Assembly: GCA_033808535.1 (NCBI GenBank)
Contig: JAPXNL010000005.1
Coordinates: forward strand, 1 to 34,653
Direction of reading: 5' to 3'
DNA: 34,653 nucleotides
Source of the DNA: DTU078 sp033808535
GTDB lineage: Bacteria > Bacillota > Clostridia > Oscillospirales > CAG-272
Numbering within the stretch: the stretch's first letter is position 1; each line of letters starts with the position of its first letter. The notes beneath the pieces are model-generated. The model searched no databases. It saw only the letters and a program-made list of their open reading frames with translations, and was not told where the DNA came from. The translations under genes and the position numbers were made by a program. Below, piece after piece: positions 24,154-32,791 of the stretch.

Positions 24154-24182
24154 TTGAAATCAAGCTTAGGACAGGCTATAAT
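24154..24182 (+). promoter_or_regulatory. Promoter of the MATE gene
   Basis: TTGAAA (24154-24159), 17 nt, perfect TATAAT (24177-24182). Its position rules out the longer in-frame TTG start at 24154 for the transporter. It may also drive the asnB-racemase-murE genes downstream. Confidence 0.75.
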
Positions 24183-24234
24183 AATATGGTTATACTACAT
24201 AATAAAACAACTGCAAGCGAGAAAAAACAATAAA

Positions 24235-25587
24235 ATGGCCGATTCGTCATTTGAGCGCAACCTTTCAAAGGGCAATGTCACAAAACAGCTGTTCAAGTTT
24301 GCCCTTCCGTTTCTAATCTCTAACCTGATCCAGTCTTTCTACAGCGTAGCCGACATGATAATTGTGGGGCAGTTTGCCGGGACAGTTGCAATGTCGGGCG
24401 TCAATATCGGAAGTCAGGCAACGTTTATTATCACAAATATAATATTTGGTCTATGCATAGGCGCAACAGTGCTCATCGGCCAGTATATGGGCGCGGGCAA
24501 CCGCGAAGCGATACGCGAGGTTATCGGCACGATGTACACAGGGCTGCTGATACTCGCGGTGGTGGTAACGACAGTAATGCTTCTGCTCACCGATCCGCTG
24601 TTGCATCTGATACAGACGCCGGCTGAGTCGTTTCCCGAAGCAAAAGCTTATTTCACCATTACCATGCTCGGTACGGTGTTCATTTTCGGATATAACGCGC
24701 TGTCCGCCGTGATGCGCGGACTGGGCGACAGCAAAAACCCGCTGTATTTCATAGCCATCGCATGCGTCACCAATATAGTGCTCGACCTGCTGTTTGTCGC
24801 GGTCATCCCGTGGCGTGCTGCGGGCGCGGCGTTTGCGACAGTGATATCGCAGGCGCTGAGCATGATGCTTTGCATTATATACCTGCGAAAAAACAATTTT
24901 ATATTCGATTTCAAACTCTCGTCGTTTAAGATTAAAAAGCAAAGAGTCCGCCAGATAATCACAATAGGGCTGCCTTCCGCGATTCAGAACGGCACAGTCG
25001 GCATTTCTTTCATGTTTTTAACGGCGTTTGCCAATACAATCGGCTATGCGGCGTCCGCGGCGATAGGCGCGGTGGGCAAATATAACGGGTTTGCGATATT
25101 GCCCGCGTTTGCGATGAGCTCGTCGGTGTCAACAATGGCATCGCATAATATCGGCGCAGGTGAATTCGAACGTGCAAAAAGGACTATGTATACCGGCATG
25201 CTGTTTGCCGCGGCGATTACATTTCCGATATTCATACTTACAGAGCTTTTCCCCGGCGCGATAATCACAATATTCAACGACGACTCTGCGCTGATTACTT
25301 ACGGCATCCAATATCTGCGGGTGTTTGCAGTCGATTATCTGTTGGTGCCGATTATATTCTGCATGAACGGCCTTTTCACGGGAGCGGGACATACGCGGTT
25401 CTCGCTGCTTAACGCCATGATATCGTCATTGCTTGTGCGCGTGCCGGCGGCGTATATTTTTGGTTTTGTGTTCGATTGGGGCTTGCCCGGCATAGGTGTC
25501 GGAGCACCATTTGCAACTTTTGTTGCGATGATAGTCGCGACAACCTATTTTTTGTCGAACCGCTGGCAGAAACGTATTTCAATATAA
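24235..25587 (+). CDS. MATE-family multidrug/cation efflux transporter
   Basis: 450-aa membrane protein with about 12 hydrophobic spans in two homologous halves. 'LPFLISNLIQSFYSVADMIIVG' in the first half and 'IITIGLPSAIQNGTVGISFMF' in the second are typical MATE openings, and 'VMRGLGDSKNPLYF' is a conserved loop. MATE proteins export drugs or metabolites using Na+ or H+ gradients. Length is normal when the ATG at 24235 is used. The ribosome site is weak. It is 61 nt upstream of asnB without a clear terminator, so it may be linked to the cell-wall genes that follow. The substrate is unknown. Confidence 0.93.
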   Translation: MADSSFERNLSKGNVTKQLFKFALPFLISNLIQSFYSVADMIIVGQFAGTVAMSGVNIGSQATFIITNIIFGLCIGATVLIGQYMGAGNREAIREVIGTMYTGLLILAVVVTTVMLLLTDPLLHLIQTPAESFPEAKAYFTITMLGTVFIFGYNALSAVMRGLGDSKNPLYFIAIACVTNIVLDLLFVAVIPWRAAGAAFATVISQALSMMLCIIYLRKNNFIFDFKLSSFKIKKQRVRQIITIGLPSAIQNGTVGISFMFLTAFANTIGYAASAAIGAVGKYNGFAILPAFAMSSSVSTMASHNIGAGEFERAKRTMYTGMLFAAAITFPIFILTELFPGAIITIFNDDSALITYGIQYLRVFAVDYLLVPIIFCMNGLFTGAGHTRFSLLNAMISSLLVRVPAAYIFGFVFDWGLPGIGVGAPFATFVAMIVATTYFLSNRWQKRISI

Positions 25588-25648
25588 ACGGTTAATGCTT
25601 GCATAAAAAGTAACTTTATTCGGCGCTGCCGCCTGGATTGGAAGTATT

Positions 25649-27487
25649 ATGTGCGGTTTTGTGGGATTTGTAGGTCAATACGAGAATAAGGCTGAGTTTA
25701 TAGCTCGCATGTCGGAGCGCATTGTGCATCGCGGCCCCGATATGGCGGGCGAATACTGCGACGACGATATTGCGCTCGGTTTTCGCAGACTCTCAATTCT
25801 CGACCTTACGGATAACGGGCGCCAGCCCATGACCACTCAGGACGGAAGATATGTAATCGCCTACAACGGAGAGATTTATAACTTCCTGGAGCTTCGACAC
25901 GGGCTCGAGGAGCGGGGCGTACACTTTTCGTCACGCTGCGATACGGAGGTATTGCTCAGTGCCTACCGGGAATACGGAGAGGATATCGTCCACAAGCTGC
26001 GCGGGATGTATGCCTTTGCTATATGGGACAAACAGGAAAAGACGCTGTTCGGCGCGCGCGATATTTTCGGCATCAAGCCGTTTTATTACGGTAGGCTTTC
26101 AGACGGCGGACTGATTTTCGGCTCGGAGATTAAAGCTTTCCTTGATCACCCTGCCTTTGTAAAGCGTCTTAACCCCCGCGCATTGCGTCCGTATCTGACA
26201 TTCCAGTACTCCGCGACGGAGGAAACGTTTTTTGAAGGCGTATACAAGCTGCCGCCCGCCCACTGCTTCATTTACAAAGACGGCGAGATGCGCCAAAAGC
26301 GCTATTACGACTTCGAATTCGAGGAGGAGCGTATACCTTTCGACGAGTGCGTGGAGCGGCTTGACGCCGCTATACGCGAGTCGGTGACAGCGCACCAGAT
26401 AAGCGATGTAAAGGTCGGCGCGTTTCTGTCGAGCGGCGTCGATTCAAGCTATATAACCGCTGCGATGATGCCCGACACGACGTTCTCCGTCGGGTTCGAC
26501 TACCACAAGTTTGACGAAACAAATTATGCAGCAGAGTTATCCGATAAGCTCGGTATAAAGAACGTGCGCCGCATGCTGACTGCGGATGAGTGTTTCGACG
26601 CACTGCCGACCATTCAATACCACATGGACGAGCCGCAGTCGAACCCATCGTCGGTGCCGTTGTATTTTCTGGCTAAGCTGGCTGCGGAGCAGGTGACGGT
26701 CGTGCTCTCGGGGGAGGGCTCCGACGAGATTTTCGCCGGCTATGAGTGGTATGACGACACGCCGGCGATGAGGAAATATAAAAAGCTGGTGCCGGCATTC
26801 ATTCGCCGTGCCGTGGCTGCTATCGCAAGCCGCATGCCCTATTTCAAGGGGCACGACTTTTTAATTAAATGCTCGGGCAGGCCGGAGGACTACTTCATCG
26901 GACAGGCGCTCGTTTTTCCCGAGCGTGAAGCGGAAGCAGTGCTTCAACCGGAATATTGCGTGGGCCCGACCCCGCGTGAGCTTACCGCTCCGGTGTATTC
27001 ACGCGTTCAAGGTCAGACGGAGCTTGTGAAAAAGCAGTATCTTGACCTTAGCATGTGGCTTCCGGGCGATATACTGCTCAAAGCCGACAAGATGAGCATG
27101 GCTCATTCGCTTGAACTGCGCGTGCCGTTCCTTGACAAAAACGTCATGGAGATGGCGAGAAAAATCCCGTCGGACTATAAAATTAACGGTGTTAATACTA
27201 AATACGTATTGCGCCAGGCAGCAAACCGAACCATTCCTGACGATTGGGCCAACCGCGAAAAGGTTGGTTTCCCCGTGCCTATACGCCACTGGCTGCGTGA
27301 GGATAAATATTACGAATATGCGCGCGAGTACTTTAACTCGCCCGCTGCATCCGAATTTTTCGACACCGGGATGCTGAACGGTTTGCTTGAGCGACACCGC
27401 TCGGGTCTGGAGAACAACGGCCGCAAGATTTGGACCACCCTGACCTTTCTCATCTGGCACAAACGGTTTTTTATAGATGAAAAATAG
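25649..27487 (+). CDS. asnB: Glutamine-dependent asparagine synthetase-like amidotransferase AsnB
   Basis: 612-aa two-domain enzyme. The class II glutaminase domain (about 1-210) starts MCGFVGFVG with nucleophile Cys2 and 'HRGPDMAGEY'. The synthetase domain (about 220-610) has the pyrophosphatase loop 'SSGVDSSY', then 'LSGEGSDEIFAGY' and 'LLKADKMSMAHSLELRVPF'. In many firmicutes AsnB paralogues amidate peptidoglycan precursors instead of making free asparagine; in Enterococcus faecium and Lactococcus lactis AsnB/AsnH amidates bridge D-Asp. Its place 11 nt before an ATP-grasp ligase and near a racemase and MurE supports the wall role, though plain asparagine synthesis is not excluded. Confidence 0.93.
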   Translation: MCGFVGFVGQYENKAEFIARMSERIVHRGPDMAGEYCDDDIALGFRRLSILDLTDNGRQPMTTQDGRYVIAYNGEIYNFLELRHGLEERGVHFSSRCDTEVLLSAYREYGEDIVHKLRGMYAFAIWDKQEKTLFGARDIFGIKPFYYGRLSDGGLIFGSEIKAFLDHPAFVKRLNPRALRPYLTFQYSATEETFFEGVYKLPPAHCFIYKDGEMRQKRYYDFEFEEERIPFDECVERLDAAIRESVTAHQISDVKVGAFLSSGVDSSYITAAMMPDTTFSVGFDYHKFDETNYAAELSDKLGIKNVRRMLTADECFDALPTIQYHMDEPQSNPSSVPLYFLAKLAAEQVTVVLSGEGSDEIFAGYEWYDDTPAMRKYKKLVPAFIRRAVAAIASRMPYFKGHDFLIKCSGRPEDYFIGQALVFPEREAEAVLQPEYCVGPTPRELTAPVYSRVQGQTELVKKQYLDLSMWLPGDILLKADKMSMAHSLELRVPFLDKNVMEMARKIPSDYKINGVNTKYVLRQAANRTIPDDWANREKVGFPVPIRHWLREDKYYEYAREYFNSPAASEFFDTGMLNGLLERHRSGLENNGRKIWTTLTFLIWHKRFFIDEK

Positions 27488-27498
27488 GGGCTGTGAAT

Positions 27499-28710
27499 AT
27501 GGATTATAATCTTTTGCCCGTACTTCTCGGCGCGGACTTAAACTGTTATAATATCGCCCGCGCATTTCACGAGCGCTATGGTGTAAAGTCGCAGGCATTC
27601 GGCAAATACCGGATTGGTGTAACTAATTATACGCGCATTTTAAACTTTACGGTCGTACCGGATCTTGACAACCGAGAAACAGTAAAAAAAGCGCTTATTG
27701 AGTTTGCGAAAACTCACAGCGATTCGGTTCTTATCGCTTTCGGCTGCACAGACCAATATGTGGAGCTGCTCTCGTCGCTGCGCATCGAGCTGAGCGAGTA
27801 CTATATAGTGCCATACGCCGATTTATGGCTGATAAAAAGACTTACCGACAAGGCCAGGTTTTACGAGCTTTGCAGGCGTTTGGATATAGCATATCCCGCG
27901 ATGCTTGCGATTGGACCGGATGACGAGCCGCGTGTCCCGTTCGAGTGCCCGGTTATAATCAAGCCGGCGGTCAGCTCCGAATACTGGAAACACGAGTTCG
28001 AGGGCATGAAAAAGGTCTATCTCGCCAAAAGCAGGGATGAAGCGCTGGACATTATCGCGAAGATACGCGCCTCGGGATATCCGGAGAAGATAATTGTTCA
28101 GGACTATATACCCGGCGACGACTCGTTTATGTATGTGCTGACAGCCTACAGCGACAAAAATGCAAAGGTGCGCATGATGTGCCTCGGCCATGTGCTGCTA
28201 GAGGAGCATACGCCCAAAGGACTGGGCAACCATGCGGCGATTATAACCGAACGCAATGAAGAGCTGTGCGAGCGTTTCCGCAAGCTGCTCGAGGATGTCG
28301 GATTTATTGGATACGCTAACTTTGACATAAAATACGACTCGCGCACCGATACTTACAGGGTATTTGAAATCAACGTGCGGCTGGGCCGCAGCAATTATTA
28401 TGTAACCGCGGCGGGCAACAATGTTGCCGAATATATTGTGCGCGATTATCTCGAAGGCGGTTTCACCGACGACGACGGATGCAAAATTTCGGAACGCGAG
28501 ATATACTGGCGATATATACCAGATAAGCTTGTATATAAATATACATCGCCGGAGCTTGTCGCACGGGTGAAAAAGCTTATAAAGGACAAATGCGCCTATT
28601 CGTCGCTGCGATATAAACCTGATTTGATATTTAATCCGCGCCGGCGTGTGTTTGTATGGCTGCATGAGCGGCGGCATATAAAGAAGTTCGAAAAATATTA
28701 TAAAAAATAA
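27499..28710 (+). CDS. ATP-grasp carboxylate-amine ligase, candidate D-aspartate ligase
   Basis: 403-aa ATP-grasp enzyme. An N-terminal Rossmann-like domain ('LLGADLNCYNIARAFHERYG', about 8-27) is followed by the grasp fold with 'CPVIIKPAVSSEYWKHEFE' (nucleotide-binding Lys), 'IIVQDYIPGDDSFMYVLTAY' and the metal-site 'YRVFEINVRLGRSNYYVTAAG'. It forms an acyl-phosphate and joins a carboxylate to an amine. The D-aspartate ligase of E. faecium (Aslfm), which adds D-Asp to the Lys side chain of the peptidoglycan precursor, belongs to this superfamily and is genetically linked to a racemase, as here. GGGG 8 nt before ATG 27499 supports that start over GTG 27493. The exact substrate is inferred. 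Confidence 0.82.
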   Translation: MDYNLLPVLLGADLNCYNIARAFHERYGVKSQAFGKYRIGVTNYTRILNFTVVPDLDNRETVKKALIEFAKTHSDSVLIAFGCTDQYVELLSSLRIELSEYYIVPYADLWLIKRLTDKARFYELCRRLDIAYPAMLAIGPDDEPRVPFECPVIIKPAVSSEYWKHEFEGMKKVYLAKSRDEALDIIAKIRASGYPEKIIVQDYIPGDDSFMYVLTAYSDKNAKVRMMCLGHVLLEEHTPKGLGNHAAIITERNEELCERFRKLLEDVGFIGYANFDIKYDSRTDTYRVFEINVRLGRSNYYVTAAGNNVAEYIVRDYLEGGFTDDDGCKISEREIYWRYIPDKLVYKYTSPELVARVKKLIKDKCAYSSLRYKPDLIFNPRRRVFVWLHERRHIKKFEKYYKK

Positions 28711-28848
28711 CCTTTACTGTGAAATTTACAGCAGTATTGCCGCGACAGCGGAAGCGGCAGTATGACAAAAAATAACCGCTGTCACGGAAAAATTCGCAGC
28801 GGCGGCTGAAGTTGCAGTCAAAACCGGATGCGTATAGGGAATAATAAA
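28711..28848. other. Intergenic region between ATP-grasp ligase and racemase
   Basis: 138 nt with short imperfect repeats (GAAGCGGCAGTATGAC and GAAGTTGCAGTCAAA) and a weak hairpin near 28714-28735 (TACTG...CAGTA). No clear promoter or T-tailed terminator is visible. Confidence 0.4.
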
Positions 28849-29550
28849 ATGGATAAACCGCATGTTCTCGGTATAATCGGAGGGCTCGGCCCGATGGCCG
28901 GCGCGTATTTTTACGAGCTGCTGATAAAGCACACCAAAGCATCCTGCGATCAGGATCATATTGATGTCGTGCTCTCGGGACGCGCTTCGACGCCCGATCG
29001 CAGCGCGTTTATCACCGGCAAGTCGGACGCAAACCCGCTGGATCAAATGCAGGCTGACGCCGAGCGGCTGATTGCATACGGCGCGGATTTGCTTGCAATG
29101 CCGTGCAACACCGCGCATTATTTCTATGAAAGCCTGCACCGGTCACTGCCTGTGCCGCTGATAAATATTGTTGAGGTGACTGTAAAACGTGTGCTCGAAT
29201 TAGGTTGCTCCCGTGTCGGGATTATGGCGACGGAAGGCACGGTTTCCACGGGAACATACCAGAAATACTGCGACGAGTTTGGTCTGCCCTGGGAGGTGCC
29301 CTCGCGCGAAGGGCAGGACAGACTCAACATGCTGATTTACGGCGACATCAAGACCGGGCGCGAGCCTGACATGGACAGTTTTCACACCGTCAGCCGCGGA
29401 CTTTTAGAGCGAGGTTGTGACCGCATTATCCTCGGCTGCACGGAACTGTCGCTGCTGAAACGCGACCATGACCTTGGTCCTTTATACATTGACTCACTTG
29501 AAACCCTCGCGTTTGAAGCAATAAAGGCGTGCGGGAAAGGAATTATTTAA
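28849..29550 (+). CDS. Aspartate/glutamate racemase family, probable aspartate racemase
   Basis: 233-aa cofactor-independent racemase. Two domains carry the catalytic cysteines: 'MPCNTAHYFYESL' and 'LGCTELSLL'. The N-terminal 'VLGIIGGLGPMAGAYFYELL' is typical of the YgeA/aspartate racemase branch, not MurI. It would turn L-Asp into D-Asp for the nearby ATP-grasp ligase. AGGGA (28836-28840) 8 nt upstream supports ATG 28849 over ATG 28828. It is followed by murE 54 nt on. Confidence 0.88.
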   Translation: MDKPHVLGIIGGLGPMAGAYFYELLIKHTKASCDQDHIDVVLSGRASTPDRSAFITGKSDANPLDQMQADAERLIAYGADLLAMPCNTAHYFYESLHRSLPVPLINIVEVTVKRVLELGCSRVGIMATEGTVSTGTYQKYCDEFGLPWEVPSREGQDRLNMLIYGDIKTGREPDMDSFHTVSRGLLERGCDRIILGCTELSLLKRDHDLGPLYIDSLETLAFEAIKACGKGII

Positions 29551-29604
29551 TGAGTAAATATATACCACGATGCGGCACAGTCGAATCAGTAGGCAGGTGA
29601 TAAC

Positions 29605-31098
29605 ATGAAATTATGCAGACTTGCGGAAGCTGCAGGCGCGCAGTGCGCCGAAAAGTTCGGCGATCGCGATATACGGGAACTGACCTACGACTCGCGTTCG
29701 GCGGCATCGGGCGCGCTGTTTTTCTGCCTGCGCGGCTCAAAGCACGACGGCCACAACTTCGCAGGTCAGGCTTACACGCGCGGCTGCCGCGATTTTGTCT
29801 GCGAGGAGCCGCTCGACCTGCCGGACGATGCGTCACAGACACTTGTCGCCGATTCGCGGCGCGCGCTTGCGCTTGTGTCGGCTGAGTTTTATGGTCACTC
29901 TGCGGACAAGCTCACGCTAATAGGTGTAACGGGTACAAAGGGCAAAACCTCTGTCGCGTCGTATATACACCATATTTTAAATTATTCGTCGTCGCTGCGC
30001 GGTCAGCCAAACACCGCCGCATATATAGGCACAAACGGCATTGACATCTGCGGAGTTATCACGCCGACGCAGAATACAACTCCCGAAAGCATGATACTCC
30101 ACAGGTCGTTTGCTGAGATGGTTCAAAACGGCGTGCGATATGCGATTGTTGAGGTGTCGTCGCAGGCGTACAAGGCGTGGCGCGTCGAAGGAGTCAGGTT
30201 TGACATTGGTATTTTTACCAACCTCTCGCGCGGAGACCATATCGGCCCGGGTGAGCACGCAACATTTGAGGAATACCGCGACTGCAAGGCGCAGCTTATG
30301 GAAAATTCCCGTCGGGCGGTGATAAACGCCGACGACGCGTTTGCCGGCTATATGGCGCGCGCACTGCCGCCGGACGCAGGATATGTTACCTGCGCGGCTC
30401 ACTCCGCCGCTGACTATACGATTTCGGGCATTGAAAAATGGAAAAGCCCGACCGCGCTCGGCGTTTCGTTTACGCTGAAGGCGGGAAATGATAGTATTTC
30501 CCTGGCAGTACCGTGCCCGGGCGAGTTCAGCGCCTCGAATGCAGCGCTAGCATATGCTGCGGCGCGCGAGCTGGGCGTGCCGGCGGCTGAGATCGCGGCG
30601 GCACTCCAGACTGCAATGGTGCGCGGCAGGTTTGAGCTGGTCGAGGTATTGCCGTATGCGACGTTTATCGTCGACTACGCGCACAACGAGCTGAGCCTTG
30701 AAAATGCGCTGGCGGCATTGAGGGCATATAATCCCAAGCGGCTTGTGTGCCTGTTCGGTTCTGTCGGCGGACGCTCGCAGCTTCGCCGCCCGATGCTGGC
30801 GGCTGTCGCCGAGAAGTATGCCGATTTCTGCATCGTGACCGCCGACAATCCCGACGACGAACCGGTTGAAAACATCGTGCGCGACATTGTGCGCGGGTTT
30901 ACGCCCGGTTTCCACGCATACACATGCATACCCGACCGAGTCGACGCGATTGAGTTCGCAGTTGAGACGGCGCGAGTGGGCGACGTTGTCCTGCTCGCCG
31001 GAAAAGGTCACGAAAATTATCAGATAATCCACGGTCAGCGTGTACCGTTCAGCGAACGCACATTTTTGCAGATGGCAGGCCGCCGCGCGTATGTTTGA
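29605..31098 (+). CDS. murE: UDP-MurNAc-tripeptide synthetase MurE, probably L-lysine-adding
   Basis: 497-aa Mur ligase that adds the third residue to UDP-MurNAc-L-Ala-D-Glu. It has an N-domain with 'LTYDSRSAASGALFFCLRG', the ATP loop GVTGTKGKTS (108-116), 'TNLSRGDHIGPGEHATFEEY' (206-224) with CKAQ (227-230), and a C-domain with 'VDYAHNELSLENAL'. The motif that reads DNPR in diaminopimelate-type enzymes is DNPD here (414-417), losing the Arg that holds the second DAP carboxylate. The 'DHIGPGEH' form also resembles lysine-type MurE. This agrees with the D-Asp ligase and racemase upstream. CAGGTGATAAC before the ATG is a modest ribosome site. Confidence 0.92.
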   Translation: MKLCRLAEAAGAQCAEKFGDRDIRELTYDSRSAASGALFFCLRGSKHDGHNFAGQAYTRGCRDFVCEEPLDLPDDASQTLVADSRRALALVSAEFYGHSADKLTLIGVTGTKGKTSVASYIHHILNYSSSLRGQPNTAAYIGTNGIDICGVITPTQNTTPESMILHRSFAEMVQNGVRYAIVEVSSQAYKAWRVEGVRFDIGIFTNLSRGDHIGPGEHATFEEYRDCKAQLMENSRRAVINADDAFAGYMARALPPDAGYVTCAAHSAADYTISGIEKWKSPTALGVSFTLKAGNDSISLAVPCPGEFSASNAALAYAAARELGVPAAEIAAALQTAMVRGRFELVEVLPYATFIVDYAHNELSLENALAALRAYNPKRLVCLFGSVGGRSQLRRPMLAAVAEKYADFCIVTADNPDDEPVENIVRDIVRGFTPGFHAYTCIPDRVDAIEFAVETARVGDVVLLAGKGHENYQIIHGQRVPFSERTFLQMAGRRAYV

Positions 31099-31214
31099 TT
31101 TTAGAAGGCGTCGATGTAACCACTTCTAAGCATATAGTAGGTTATTGTATTTCAAATCTAATAACACGCAAGCCGAACATGATAAACTATACCAATGGAA
31201 AGCGAGCATAGCCA

Positions 31215-32387
31215 ATGAACTACGCTGAAGAATCCCTGAAAAGGCATTACGAGTGGCGGGGCAAGATTGAGGTCGTTTGCCGTGCGCCGGTCACAACCCG
31301 CGAGGAATTGTCACTTGCGTATACGCCCGGAGTCGCGCAGCCCTGCATTGAAATACAAAAAGATATAAACAAAAGCTACGAGCTGACGCGAAGAGCCAAT
31401 CTCGTAGCTGTCATAACAGACGGAACGGCAGTGCTCGGTCTGGGCGACATAGGCCCCGAGGCGGGTATGCCCGTCATGGAAGGGAAGTGCGCGTTGTTTA
31501 AGGCGTTTGCTGATGTGGATGCCTTTCCGCTGTGCGTGCGTTCGAAAAATGTCGACGAGATTGTTCGCACTATAGAGCTTATATCGGGCAGCTTCGGCGG
31601 TATTAACCTTGAGGATATTTCAGCGCCCAGATGCTTTGAAATCGAGCGAATGCTGAAGCAGGTCTGCGATATACCGATCTTCCACGATGACCAGCATGGT
31701 ACGGCTGTGGTTGCCTCCGCAGCTTTGATTAACGCCATGAAGCTGACGGGGCGAAGACTGTCGGATGTGAAAATCGTCGTAAACGGCGTCGGCGCGGCAG
31801 GAACGGCTATAATCAAGCAGCTGCTTGCGCTCGGAGCCGATAATATAATTGCGTGCGACAGGTCCGGCATTCTAAACCGTGACAATGAGATGCTTTCGCC
31901 TGAAAAGATAGAGCTTGCAAAGCTCACAAACGCAGGCAGACTCAGCGGTACGCTTGCAGACGCCCTGCGCGGCGCGGATGTGTTCCTGGGTGTGTCGGCG
32001 CCCGGCTGCGTCACGCCCGAGATGGTGCGTTCGATGGCGCCGGACCCGCTTCTGTTCCCGATGGCCAACCCCATACCCGAGATTATGCCCGATCTCGCGC
32101 GGGAAGCGGGCGCCGCGATTATCGGTACAGGCCGCAGCGATTTCCCGAACCAGATCAACAATGTGCTCGCGTTTCCCGGCATATTCCGCGGCGCGCTCGA
32201 TGTGCGTGCGTCGGATATCAACGAGGAGATGAAAATTGCCGCTTCGTATGCGATAGCGGCGTGTGTCACGGACGAGATGCTCTCGCCCGACTGCATAATA
32301 CCGAGCGCGCTTGACAGGTCGGTGGCAGCTAAAGTTGCCGCCGCCGTAGCGGATGCGGCGCGCAAGAGTGGTGTGGCGCGAGTATAA
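31215..32387 (+). CDS. NAD(P)-dependent malic enzyme
   Basis: 390-aa cytosolic enzyme that decarboxylates malate to pyruvate. Family motifs: 'LAYTPGVAQPC', 'TDGTAVLGLGDIGPEAGMPV' with 'GKCALFKAFADVDAFPL', the metal site 'FHDDQHGTAVV', a Rossmann loop 'VNGVGAAGTAI', and 'PMANPIPEIMP'. Length matches the short bacterial form without a phosphotransacetylase domain. In fermenting Clostridia it links C4 acids and pyruvate and supplies NAD(P)H. The ribosome site is poor (GGAAAGCGAG about 10 nt upstream). It follows murE by 116 nt; no sure promoter was found. Confidence 0.95.
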   Translation: MNYAEESLKRHYEWRGKIEVVCRAPVTTREELSLAYTPGVAQPCIEIQKDINKSYELTRRANLVAVITDGTAVLGLGDIGPEAGMPVMEGKCALFKAFADVDAFPLCVRSKNVDEIVRTIELISGSFGGINLEDISAPRCFEIERMLKQVCDIPIFHDDQHGTAVVASAALINAMKLTGRRLSDVKIVVNGVGAAGTAIIKQLLALGADNIIACDRSGILNRDNEMLSPEKIELAKLTNAGRLSGTLADALRGADVFLGVSAPGCVTPEMVRSMAPDPLLFPMANPIPEIMPDLAREAGAAIIGTGRSDFPNQINNVLAFPGIFRGALDVRASDINEEMKIAASYAIAACVTDEMLSPDCIIPSALDRSVAAKVAAAVADAARKSGVARV

Positions 32388-32791
32388 TTGTGAATATAGT
32401 TATATAGAATGGTCTTATAGAAAAATAGCCGCGGTACCGTGATGGTGTTGTGGCTGTTGTTATGCGGGTTATAGAAATGCTAAATTGCAATGGCTCATCC
32501 TTAGGTAGAGCTTATACTCGCCGATAAGCCACTGCATCGCTTCCCCCTGCAGCCACAAGAGCCGCCCGTCGGGGAAATGGGACCATCGTCATTCGCAAGC
32601 GAATGACGTTATAGAGCGGCGCGGATTGTGAAGAGTAATGTCAGCGAGATAACTAATGAATAGGTTGTAGAAATATATGTTTGAAGGTTTTTGCGGGGGT
32701 GTGGGGGAGCTTTTTTTAAAAAAAGCTTTCTCACATCGCGTCCCCCCTGAAACACTCAAAAAGCTCCCCCGTCGTCTCCCCCTGCGGGTAC
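32388..32791. repeat. 404-nt gene-free region with several inverted repeats
   Basis: This region lies between the convergent malic enzyme and radical SAM genes. A hairpin GTCATTCG-CAAG-CGAATGAC spans 32588-32607. A 20-nt perfect palindrome (7 T then 7 A inside AGC/GCT) spans 32708-32727. A larger inverted repeat pairs GGGGGAGCTTTTT (32703-32715) with AAAAAGCTCCCCC (32758-32770). The latter could end transcription in both directions. The G-run/C-run layout resembles interspersed intergenic repeats of clostridial genomes. No open frame here looks like a gene. Confidence 0.6.

Noticed and set aside
24154..24234. N-terminal extension of the MATE gene
   Set aside because: It starts on the -35 box of a good promoter and gives a tail unlike MATE proteins; ATG 24235 gives normal length.
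31376..32365. 329-aa open frame on the minus strand
   Set aside because: It is antisense to the malic enzyme gene, with Ser/Ala-rich shadow composition.
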